Of a stretch of 64,000 nucleotides of DNA, positions 10,119 to 18,275 are shown in pieces. Under the pieces are notes generated by a model that saw only the letters and a list, made by a program, of their open reading frames with translations, was not told the DNA's origin and did no database searches. Source of the stretch: Chloroflexota bacterium (GTDB lineage: Bacteria > Chloroflexota > Dehalococcoidia > UBA2979); the NCBI GenBank assembly GCA_947479915.1, contig CANKAU010000006.1, positions 1 to 64,000 of the forward strand, given 5' to 3'. Positions within the stretch are counted from its first letter, which is position 1, and each line of letters opens with the position of its first letter. A program made the translations under genes and the position numbers.

Positions 10119-10541
10119 GTTGAAATTCCTTACGTCTTGTTCGGCTCGCGACGGGCGGGGGAACCTTCCACGATCCGGGATCGTTGGAAGAAGTATCGAG
10201 CGGCTCGCCGGTGTCATCTGGTGACAGCGACGCCTCGGCGATACCCGTCGGCGGTGCTTAGTGTGCTGAGTCGAGTATACGGATTCCGCTTCTTGCGCGA
10301 AAACGCGACGGCGGATGGTCTTCACTGTGCATCTACCAAGTGATCACGAGTGATTAGCGAAGTTTAGCACTTATTTAGCACGAGAACGTTGACGATGATT
10401 CGGTAACGCCGGATGATCCATAACCAACCGGGGGAGTAGACCCGGCGCCGGGCACGACCTGAGGGGGCCGCCCGGGCGCGCTAGCGGAGGCGACGACAGG
10501 CTACTCACTGCGGGGTGTCGTCACCGCGAAGAAGGATGGTC

Positions 10542-10820
10542 ATGATGAGTCGCACTGCGACCGAGACCCAGGAGCCCGTGGTCGAGCAGACCGAGCAGCC
10601 GAAGGCGGCCGCGAAGTCCTGCGTGCACCACTGGCGTATCGAGGAGCCGAACGGCCGCGAGAGCCAGGGCGTCTGCAAGCGCTGTGGCGCGGTCAAGGCG
10701 TTCGCCAACTCCACCGAGTCCGTGATGTGGGAGCAGACCAACACGCTCCGCAATGACGCCAACCGCGCGAGCATGCGGACGTCCAAGGTCGCCGAGGTAG
10801 CCCTCGCCGACGAGTTCTAG
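10542..10820 (+). CDS. small putative zinc-binding protein, unknown function
   Basis: GAAGGA RBS before ATG; CVHHWRIEEPNGRESQGVCKRCGAVK Cys/His pattern. Confidence 0.75.
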   Translation: MMSRTATETQEPVVEQTEQPKAAAKSCVHHWRIEEPNGRESQGVCKRCGAVKAFANSTESVMWEQTNTLRNDANRASMRTSKVAEVALADEF

Positions 10821-10862
10821 CCACCTCACCGCCCTCCCGGGGCGGACGGTTCGACGCTGAAG

Positions 10863-10888
10863 GAACGGCGCCCCCACGGGCGCCGTTC
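10863..10888 (+). terminator. hairpin terminator after small zinc-binding gene
   Basis: 11-bp perfect inverted repeat GAACGGCGCCC-ccac-GGGCGCCGTTC. Confidence 0.7.
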
Positions 10889-10989
10889 TTGCGTCCGACG
10901 CCGGAACGGCGCTTCGCGTTCTGCCTCGCAGCCGTCGGGCGTATCATCGGATGCGGACTCCCCCTGGCACGCGATCACCGAGGACACCC

Positions 10990-11919
10990 GTGGACCTGTC
11001 GGTCAATCTCGCCCCGCGACACAAGGTTGAGCTGCTGCTCCGCAACCCGGTGATGACCGCGTCCGGCACCTTCTCCAATGGGATCGAGATCGGGAAGCAC
11101 TTCGACCTCGGCGCGCTCGGCGCGATCATTTCGAAGGGCACCACGATCCAGCCGCGCAAGGGCAACCCGACACCCCGCACCGTCGAGACGGCCGCGGGGA
11201 TGATCAACGCCATCGGCTTCCAGAACATCGGCGTGGGCGCGCTCATCTCCACGCTCTGCCCGGTGTGGGAGCGCTGGGATGTGCCCGCGATCGTCAACAT
11301 CATGGGCTACACGCTGGAGGAGTACGGCACGCTGGCCGCGCGCCTCGACGGCGTGCCCGGCGTCGCCGGCCTCGAAGTGAACATCTCTTGCCCGAACGTC
11401 GAGGCGGGTGGCCTGGAGTTCGGGCAGGACCCGCACCACGCCGCAGCCGTCGTCCGCGAGGTCGCCGGTGCCACCTCGCTCCCGTTCCTCGTGAAGCTCA
11501 CCCCCAGCGTCGCCGATGTCCGCCCGATCGCCGAGGCGGTCGCCCGTGCCGGCGCCCACGCCATCTCCGTCACCAACACCATCCCCGCGATGGCGATCGA
11601 CGCGAAGCGCCGCCGCCCGGTCATCGCCAACGGCTTCGGCGGCCTCTCCGGCCCCGCCGTGAAGCCGATCGCGATGCGCAACGTGTTCCTGTCCTCGTCC
11701 GTGGTGGACATCCCGGTCGTCGCGTCCGGCGGCATCATGACCGGCCTCGACGCCGTCGAGTTCATCATGGCTGGCGCCACCGCCGTGCAGGTCGGCACGG
11801 CAACCTTCCTCGACCCCGCAGCGCCGTGGAACATCCTGCGTGAGATCGAGGAGTGGTGCGCGGCCGAGGGCGTCGATCGCATCGAAGAGATCCGCGGCGT
11901 CGCGCGCCGCACCGACTAG
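10990..11919 (+). CDS. pyrD: dihydroorotate dehydrogenase, class 1B catalytic subunit
   Basis: MTASGTFSNG, NISCPNVEAGG, SGGIMTGLDAVEFIMAGATAVQVGTA; GTG start with AGGA upstream preferred. Confidence 0.95.
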   Translation: MDLSVNLAPRHKVELLLRNPVMTASGTFSNGIEIGKHFDLGALGAIISKGTTIQPRKGNPTPRTVETAAGMINAIGFQNIGVGALISTLCPVWERWDVPAIVNIMGYTLEEYGTLAARLDGVPGVAGLEVNISCPNVEAGGLEFGQDPHHAAAVVREVAGATSLPFLVKLTPSVADVRPIAEAVARAGAHAISVTNTIPAMAIDAKRRRPVIANGFGGLSGPAVKPIAMRNVFLSSSVVDIPVVASGGIMTGLDAVEFIMAGATAVQVGTATFLDPAAPWNILREIEEWCAAEGVDRIEEIRGVARRTD

Positions 11920-11936
11920 GCAGCATCCTCGCGCGG

Positions 11937-11965
11937 TTGACGCGCACCGGAGCGCCGCCTAGCGT
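11937..11965 (+). promoter_or_regulatory. sigma70-like promoter of tRNA-Pro
   Basis: TTGACG - 17 nt - TAGCGT ending 9 nt before the tRNA 5' end. Confidence 0.7.
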
Positions 11966-11974
11966 CGAGGTCAT

Positions 11975-12051
11975 CGGGGCATAGCTCAGCCTGGCAGAGC
12001 GCTGCGTTTGGGACGCAGAGGCCCACAGTTCGAATCTGTGTGCCCCGACCA
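11975..12051 (+). tRNA. tRNA-Pro (anticodon TGG), CCA encoded
   Basis: Cloverleaf: acceptor CGGGGCA/TGCCCCG, anticodon stem CTGCG-TTTGGGA-CGCAG, TTCGAAT loop, ACCA. Confidence 0.95.
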
Positions 12052-12104
12052 CACCTCTCCATTCGGATACGACCGCACGGACAGGGCAGGTACCTCCCGG
12101 GGAC

Positions 12105-14072
12105 TTACGCGCCGAAGATGGTCGCGTCCTCCGCGATGAACTCGCGATCCTCGCGTACCCCGCCCCGCGCGAAGGACGGCGCAGAGGCAACCTGGCCGAA
12201 CTCATCGATGCGCGCGATGTAGATCCGATCGAACTCCAGCAGGCCCGTGAGCGCGTGCGCGAACCCTGCGTACAGGCGGTCAACGTCCGCGCCGGACTGC
12301 ATGGTGCGCGCCACGTCGGCGAGGCCGGTCAGCTCGCGGATCCGCTGCTGCTGAAGCGCCACGAGCTCATCGCTCTCAAGGCGCCGCGCGAGCGAGTACG
12401 CGAAGCTCGACACCAGTTCGCTGGAGGCCGGCCGCCACGGGACGCCTGCCTCGATCGCCACGACGATCATCCCGCTGATGACCCGCTGGAAGCTCGCCTG
12501 CGGGGCCTGAGCGCCCGCGTCGCGCTGCGGCAGGACGCTGGAGCCACGCATGGACACCACCGGTACCAACACCAGCGTGCCGATACCGCGCTCCTCCAGC
12601 GTCTCCGACAACGGGGTCTCGCCACCGGAGCCGAGAATCACCGGCGTTTGCTGCCCCTGCACCACGCCCGGCAGCGTGCCGAGGATCGGCGTCAGCCAAT
12701 CCCCGTCCGCCGTCTCGCCGCGCAGTGAGGAGAAGATCGCGGGTGGCGCTGCCTCATCCTCGATCGTCACGAGCGCGATGTCCCACGCGTCGAGGGCCGT
12801 GCCCACCAGCTCCAGCGCCTGGTGCACGGCGTGCTCGCGGTGGTTCGGGACGTCCAGCAGGCGCGCTGCGCCGCCCGCAGTCTCTTCGCGCTTCACGCGG
12901 TCGATGGCATCGCGATAGAGGCGCATGTTCTCCAGCGCCACACCCATCTCGCGACCGATCAGGAGCAGCAGGTGGCGCTCCTGGTCCGCCCACCCGAGGC
13001 TCCCCGTGCCCGTCAGCGCAAACGCACCGGACACGTGACCGCGCGCGGCGATCGGCACGACGGCGTACGGCTCACCGAGATCCGGGAGCGCCTCGTCGCC
13101 CGGCATCGAGGAGATTACCGGCGTGCCGGTCTCGGCGACCCGTCGCAGCAGCGACTCCGGCAGGCGCGGCGCATGCACATCCTCCGGCGCGACCGTCACA
13201 AACAGGTGGGCGCCCTGCCCGGTCCCCATCCGATGCACGGCCTGCGCCCCTCGAGCACCCATGAGCCGTGCGACCAGACGCGAGGCGCGCTCCAGCGAGC
13301 GGAAGTCGTCCATCGGCTCGGCGAGTGCGAAGGAGACGGCATTGATGATCGAGAGGTAGCGGTTGCGTTCCTCGAGCTGGGCCGTCTGGGCCTCGATCGC
13401 GGTGTTGAGCTCCTGGTTCCACTCCTGCAGCCGCTGCTCGGAAGCGCGCAGGTCGATCTGGGTGTGCTCCAGCTCGGCGACGGTGTTGCTCAGCACCTCG
13501 CGCGCCTCAACGAGCCGGCGCGACCGGAGCTGCAGCAAGAGCGCCAGCGCGGGGAATACGACCACTGACACCAGAACGTCCTTCGTGTCGGTCACGAAGA
13601 AGTCCGGCCGGCCGAGCAGCCACGCCACCAGCACCGGCAGACTGAGGTTCGCGGCTGCGGCGACGCCGGTCATCCTCGCCAGCCCCGCGCCGCCGACCAC
13701 GCCCGAGCAACTGACGATGAACAGCCCGAGCGCCGAAGTCGCGATCCACCCCTCGCCATGAATGGTCAGGAGCGTCGCGGACGCGATCAGCGTATTGAGC
13801 AGCCGCCAGCCGATCAGGTGCCACGGCGGCGCGGTGACGGTCCGCTGGAGCGACAGTTCAGCCTCGCCGATGAAGAGCATGGAGATGGGGAGGAGCAGGC
13901 CGTTCAGCGGCATCGGCACGCCGGCGAGAAGCAGACCACAGACCGTCAGCATCGCGAGCGTGCGCACGGCGCCACCTCGACGCCACGCGCGTAGCACGGC
14001 AGCCAGCAGCCGCGGCCGGGGTACCGCATTGCCCGCGTCGAGCGCCCTTGCTAGGATGCTGTTCAGCCACAT
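12105..14072 (-). CDS. membrane-anchored multi-GAF sensor protein without recognisable output domain
   Basis: N-terminal TM segments, coiled linker, GAF-like repeats; ORF ends inside what looks like a further GAF domain. Confidence 0.7.
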   Translation of the reverse strand: MWLNSILARALDAGNAVPRPRLLAAVLRAWRRGGAVRTLAMLTVCGLLLAGVPMPLNGLLLPISMLFIGEAELSLQRTVTAPPWHLIGWRLLNTLIASATLLTIHGEGWIATSALGLFIVSCSGVVGGAGLARMTGVAAAANLSLPVLVAWLLGRPDFFVTDTKDVLVSVVVFPALALLLQLRSRRLVEAREVLSNTVAELEHTQIDLRASEQRLQEWNQELNTAIEAQTAQLEERNRYLSIINAVSFALAEPMDDFRSLERASRLVARLMGARGAQAVHRMGTGQGAHLFVTVAPEDVHAPRLPESLLRRVAETGTPVISSMPGDEALPDLGEPYAVVPIAARGHVSGAFALTGTGSLGWADQERHLLLLIGREMGVALENMRLYRDAIDRVKREETAGGAARLLDVPNHREHAVHQALELVGTALDAWDIALVTIEDEAAPPAIFSSLRGETADGDWLTPILGTLPGVVQGQQTPVILGSGGETPLSETLEERGIGTLVLVPVVSMRGSSVLPQRDAGAQAPQASFQRVISGMIVVAIEAGVPWRPASSELVSSFAYSLARRLESDELVALQQQRIRELTGLADVARTMQSGADVDRLYAGFAHALTGLLEFDRIYIARIDEFGQVASAPSFARGGVREDREFIAEDATIFGA

Positions 14073-14271
14073 GCCAGACGGACTTCCCCCCTATGTGCTC
14101 GTTGCCCGGATCGGCTCGATCCTCGGCATGTCCTTCGCCCTGGCGATTGGACTGTTGCTTCTGATTGGCGGCTGGCTGCTTCCCTCGCTCATCGCGTTCC
14201 TCTGCTTCGTCCCGTCGTTCGCCATCATGGCGTTCGTCGAGCGGCGAGCCGCGGCCCGTCGAGGCTCCTGA
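14071..14271 (+). CDS. small two-TM membrane protein (tentative)
   Basis: MPDGLPPYVLVARIGSILGMSFALAIGLLLLIGGWLLPSLIAFLCFVPSFAIMAFVERRAAARRGS; hydrophobic, ATG overlaps the divergent CAT. Confidence 0.45.
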   Translation: MPDGLPPYVLVARIGSILGMSFALAIGLLLLIGGWLLPSLIAFLCFVPSFAIMAFVERRAAARRGS

Positions 14272-14450
14272 ACACCCCCCTGCGGCTCCTAGGCAGCCCG
14301 CCGAACCGGCGCTCCACCTCGTCCTGACAGGATCGCCTCGGCCTTCAGGCCCGCACGCCCGTCGCCGGGCACGGCGAACCACCGCGAGCACAGCGGCTCC
14401 CGGTCACTCGATTCCCACGCCATGGCGAACTGAACGATCAGGCCGTACAT

Positions 14451-14496
14451 AGAAGCAGCCCTCCGTCAGCACTATCGGCTGCGGAGGGCTGCTTCT
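14451..14496. terminator. bidirectional hairpin between convergent genes
   Basis: 15-bp perfect inverted repeat AGAAGCAGCCCTCCG / CGGAGGGCTGCTTCT, stem extended by CAGC/GCTG. Confidence 0.7.
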
Positions 14497-14526
14497 GAAT
14501 GTGATTCGGGCCCGCAGGGCCGGGGG

Positions 14527-15033
14527 TTAGCCCTCGATGATCTCCACCGAGAGGATGTGGTCGCCGGGCTCGCGGTCGGACTCGGGGTCACGGGTGCGGA
14601 GCGCCAGCGCGTTCTCCAGGCCGGCCTCGATCTTGCCGAAGGCGGTGTAGCGCCCGGTCAGGTGAGGTGCCGCGTCCAGCATGATGTAGAACTGCGAGCC
14701 GTTGGTGCCCGGGCCCGCGTTCGCCATGCCCACGACGCCCTGCTCGAAGGGGGTCGGGGTCAGTTCGTCCTGGAAGCGGTAGCCGGGGCCACCTCGACCG
14801 GTGCCCGTCGGGTCGCCGCCCTGCGCGACGAAGCCGGGGATGACGCGGTGGAACGTGCAGCCGTCGTAGAACCCCTCGCGCGCGAGGAAGACGAAGTTGT
14901 TGACGGTGATCGGCGCGATCTCGGGCATGAGCCGGACCGTGATGTCACCCTTGTCCGTCTTCAGGACAGCCGCGTAGCGCCCGTTGGCGTCGATGGTCAT
15001 GGGCGGAGGAGCGTCGTACTGGCGAGCAGCCAT
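14527..15033 (-). CDS. cyclophilin-type peptidylprolyl isomerase
   Basis: FHRVIPGFVAQGGDPTGTGRGGPGYRFQDE, NGSQFYIML. Confidence 0.93.
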   Translation of the reverse strand: MAARQYDAPPPMTIDANGRYAAVLKTDKGDITVRLMPEIAPITVNNFVFLAREGFYDGCTFHRVIPGFVAQGGDPTGTGRGGPGYRFQDELTPTPFEQGVVGMANAGPGTNGSQFYIMLDAAPHLTGRYTAFGKIEAGLENALALRTRDPESDREPGDHILSVEIIEG

Positions 15034-15037
15034 GCGG

Positions 15038-15991
15038 CTAGTTCCCTTCGATGATCTGGATGCTGGCAATGATGTCGCTGGCCGGCTGCGACTTCTGCGT
15101 CGGATCACGCGGCGTGATCTTCTGGACCACATCCATGCCCGAGGTCACCTTGCCGAAGACGGCGAAGTCGCCCTGCAGGTTCGGCGTGGGCGCCAGCGTG
15201 ATGAAGAACTGCGATCCGCTGGTGACGGTCGGCGTCGCCGGCGACTTGGCCATCGAGACCACGCCGGCCTCGAACGGGATTGAGTTCTTGTCCTGCGGGA
15301 TGGTGTAGCCGGGGCCACCCACGCCAGTGCCCTGCGGGTCGCCGCCCTGTGCGACGAAGCCCGGCAGTACGCGGTGGAACGTCAGGCCGTCGTAGAAGCG
15401 GTTCTTCGCGAGGAAGACGAAGTTGTTGACCGCCTGCGGCGCTTCCTTCGCGAGCAGGTCGAGGCGAACCTCGCCGCCCTTCTGGAGCTTGATCACCGCG
15501 CTGTACTTCTTGTTTGGATCCAGGTTCATCGCCGGCGCGGCCGTGTAGATGCGCTGGATCGAGGGATCCGGCGTCGGCGTCGGCGAGGCCGTCGGCGTCG
15601 CGCTGGCCGTCGAGCTGGCGGTCGCGCTCGGCGTGGCGCTGGGCGTCGGCGCCGGGGGCGCGGACGGCGTGTAGAAACTGCTCCCGACGCCACCGCCGAT
15701 GAACAGGATGATGACGGCGAGGAACACCCACTTCGTGTTCCGCTGGAACCAGCCCATCACGCCCCCGAACTCGATGTCATTGACCGGGCCGTCCACGCGA
15801 ACGGGACGTCCCTGGCGCTTTTGCTGCTGGCGTGCGAGACGGCGACGTCGTCGCTCGTCCTGTCGGCGCTCCTGGGTCACTCGGCGTCCTCCCGTGCCGC
15901 GCCGCCGCCCGCGGCGCCCCGTGGAGGTCGCCCGGCGGGCCCGGCGCGTGCGGTCACAATGGTGCCCCCGGCAGGATTCGAACCTGCGCAA
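15038..15991 (-). CDS. membrane-anchored cyclophilin-type peptidylprolyl isomerase (5' start uncertain)
   Basis: TM segment, Thr/Pro/Ser-rich linker, FHRVLPGFVAQGGDPQGTGVGGPGY; true start probably the GTG of VTQERRQDERRRR, within the listed ORF. Confidence 0.88.
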   Translation of the reverse strand: MRRFESCRGHHCDRTRRARRATSTGRRGRRRGTGGRRVTQERRQDERRRRRLARQQQKRQGRPVRVDGPVNDIEFGGVMGWFQRNTKWVFLAVIILFIGGGVGSSFYTPSAPPAPTPSATPSATASSTASATPTASPTPTPDPSIQRIYTAAPAMNLDPNKKYSAVIKLQKGGEVRLDLLAKEAPQAVNNFVFLAKNRFYDGLTFHRVLPGFVAQGGDPQGTGVGGPGYTIPQDKNSIPFEAGVVSMAKSPATPTVTSGSQFFITLAPTPNLQGDFAVFGKVTSGMDVVQKITPRDPTQKSQPASDIIASIQIIEGN

Positions 15992-16034
15992 CCGGCTTCG
16001 GAGGCCGGTACTCTATCCCCTGAGCTACGAGGGC
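15960..16034 (-). tRNA. tRNA-Arg (anticodon CCG), CCA encoded
   Basis: Reverse complement folds: GCCCTCG/CGGGGGC acceptor, CCGGC-CTCCGAA-GCCGG anticodon arm, TTCGAAT loop, CCA. Confidence 0.93.
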
Positions 16035-16109
16035 GTGGGTTCCAGTGTACGGATGCGCCCGAGGTCGCGCCAGAACGGGCCGCCTCATCGTTCGCGGTCG
16101 CGTTTCCCG

Positions 16110-17258
16110 CTACCCAAGCCGTCCGAAGAACCCCCGCACGTCGCTCGCCAGCAGCTCCGGCTGCTCCATCGCCGCGAAGTGCCCCCCCGCGCTCGCCTGC
16201 GTGTACTGCAGCAGGTGGTACGACCGCGCGATGAGCTCCTGCGGCGCGGCCCAGGGCTCACGCGGGAACCGCAGGAACGCCGTCGGCGCCTGCACGAACC
16301 CATCGAGGAACGCCTCGGCGGTGTGGGCGCGCTCGTAGTAGATGCGGGACGAGGACAGCGCCGTGCCGGTGAGCCAGTAGAGCGTCACGTCCGTCAGAAC
16401 CTGGTCGCGACCGATGCCGCCGCTCCAGAGGTCGTCGCCGTGGTCGCTCCACGCCCAGAACTTCTCCAGCATCCAGGCCAGCAGCCCCACAGGGGAGTCG
16501 TTGAGCCCGTAGCCCAGCGTCTGCGGCCGAGACCCTTGAATCGCCACGTACCCGGCCTCCTCAGCGCGCATCGCCGCCTGTCCGTCGAGGTACGCACGCT
16601 CGACCTCGGACAGCGGTTCGCCACCGGGCGGCAGCGTCCGGTTGGGGGCATGGTTCAGGTGGAGGCCGACCACCGCCTCCGGGTGCCGGAGCGCGAGCGC
16701 GGTACCGATGATCGCGCCCCAGTCGCCGCCCTGCACCCCGTAACGCTCGTAGCCCAGGCTCCGCATCAGCGTGTGCAGCCGATCCGCGATCCGACCCGGG
16801 TGCAGTCCGGGCGTACGAGGCGGGCTGGAGAAGCCGAACCCGGGGAGCGACGGCACGACGACGTCGAACGCGAGCCCGCTCTCATCCTGCGCGGCGAGCA
16901 GCGAGGCGACGTCGATGAAGTCCGCGAAGGTATTCGGCCAGCCGTGGATCAGCAGCAGCGGCGTCCGGTGCTCGGCCGCCGGGCCGGCCGCGACCATCGC
17001 GTGCATCGCCTCGCCCTCGATGTCGCCACGGAGGTGCGCGCGCTGGTTCAGCCGCGTCTGCACAGCGAGCCAGTCGAACTCGACGAGCCAGTACCGCACC
17101 AGGTCGCGCAGGACGGTGTCGCGTGTGCCCGTCGTCCAGCCGCTGTCGTAGCCGATGTCGGGCCAGCGGAAGTCCTCGATGCGCCGTCGCATGTCATCGA
17201 GCGCCCGTGGGCTGAATTCGATGCGGAACGGGAGGAGCTGGGCGAGCGGTTCGGCCAT
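16110..17258 (-). CDS. epoxide hydrolase (EHN/alpha-beta hydrolase)
   Basis: DMRRRIEDFRWPDIGYDSGW (EHN), LLLIHGWPNTFADF, GGDWGAIIG; start uncertain (17258 or 17276). Confidence 0.88.
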   Translation of the reverse strand: MAEPLAQLLPFRIEFSPRALDDMRRRIEDFRWPDIGYDSGWTTGTRDTVLRDLVRYWLVEFDWLAVQTRLNQRAHLRGDIEGEAMHAMVAAGPAAEHRTPLLLIHGWPNTFADFIDVASLLAAQDESGLAFDVVVPSLPGFGFSSPPRTPGLHPGRIADRLHTLMRSLGYERYGVQGGDWGAIIGTALALRHPEAVVGLHLNHAPNRTLPPGGEPLSEVERAYLDGQAAMRAEEAGYVAIQGSRPQTLGYGLNDSPVGLLAWMLEKFWAWSDHGDDLWSGGIGRDQVLTDVTLYWLTGTALSSSRIYYERAHTAEAFLDGFVQAPTAFLRFPREPWAAPQELIARSYHLLQYTQASAGGHFAAMEQPELLASDVRGFFGRLG

Positions 17259-17449
17259 GGCGACACTATGCCGCATCACCCGGCGCGCGGTCACGCTCCG
17301 ATCCGGCCCGAGGCACCTCGTCGCGTCAGCGAATCCGCACCCCGCCTTCAACTGACCGCCAGCCCACGCGCGAGGGCGCGATCCGCGCGTGCCGATGATC
17401 TCGCTGGAGACGCCCGCCCGACGGCGGCCTCTCACGAGGAAGGCGCATC

Positions 17450-18262
17450 ATGACCCTCGACACCACATTCGCGATCCCGCCGCTTCCGGCGGCGCGAGCG
17501 CACACCCTGTCGCTGCTGTTGCAGCCCCACGTCTCGCTCGCAGAGGTGGCAGCCGTCGCCGAGGGTGACCCCGCGCTCACCGCCACCCTGCTGCGGGCCG
17601 CCAACTCGGCGGCCTCCTCGCCCGCGGATCGCGTCCATCGCACCGCTGACGCCCTCGTGCGCCTCGGGGTCGACGACAGCCGCGGCTTGATCCTCGCCAC
17701 GCTGCTGCAGGACTCCGGCGGCACCGCGCTCGAACGATCCGAGATCGACATCGACGCGCTTTGGCGGCACACGCTCGCGGTCGCGCTGCTGACCGAGGCC
17801 GCTTGCGGCGCGGACCCGACGCTTGCCGAGATCCGTCCCATGGCGTTCACCACCGGCATCCTGCATGACATCGGGCGGCTGGTACTGGCGGCGCAGCAGC
17901 CTCGTCGCTACGCCCGCGTCGTGCGGCTCGTGCAGCGTGGTGTGCCGGTCGTCGAAGCCGAGATCTCGCAGTTGAATATCGACCACGCCTCGTTCGGCGG
18001 CGGCGTCGCCCTCGCGTGGGGGCTGCCCGAGGAGATCGCAAGCGCGATCGCGGGGCACGAGGTCGGCGGTGGGCCGCTGGCCGACGCACTCCGCCGGGCG
18101 ATCGACCTCGCCACCGCGCTGGGCCTCGGCGATGGCGTCCGCCCGGCGCCCGTCCCGACGCTGGACTTCACCGCGCAGGCCTCGGCCCCCCTCCGGCTCA
18201 TCGGCGGGCCGGGCGTCCTGCTGAAGCGCATCGAGTGGTTTCGCGCCGCGCTCGGCGCGTAA
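17450..18262 (+). CDS. HDOD domain protein
   Basis: LLRAANSAASSP, TGILHDIGRLVLA, EVGGGPL. Confidence 0.88.
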   Translation: MTLDTTFAIPPLPAARAHTLSLLLQPHVSLAEVAAVAEGDPALTATLLRAANSAASSPADRVHRTADALVRLGVDDSRGLILATLLQDSGGTALERSEIDIDALWRHTLAVALLTEAACGADPTLAEIRPMAFTTGILHDIGRLVLAAQQPRRYARVVRLVQRGVPVVEAEISQLNIDHASFGGGVALAWGLPEEIASAIAGHEVGGGPLADALRRAIDLATALGLGDGVRPAPVPTLDFTAQASAPLRLIGGPGVLLKRIEWFRAALGA

Positions 18263-18275
18263 CCGGAGCGGGTCG

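Noticed and set aside
14272-14450. ORF 14165-14452 as a degraded gene
   Set aside because: No recognisable motif; composition similar to spurious frames; cannot support a pseudogene call.
15580-15665. GGCGTCGGC-type tandem repetition
   Set aside because: Encodes the Thr/Pro/Ser/Ala linker of the anchored cyclophilin; not a CRISPR or independent repeat.
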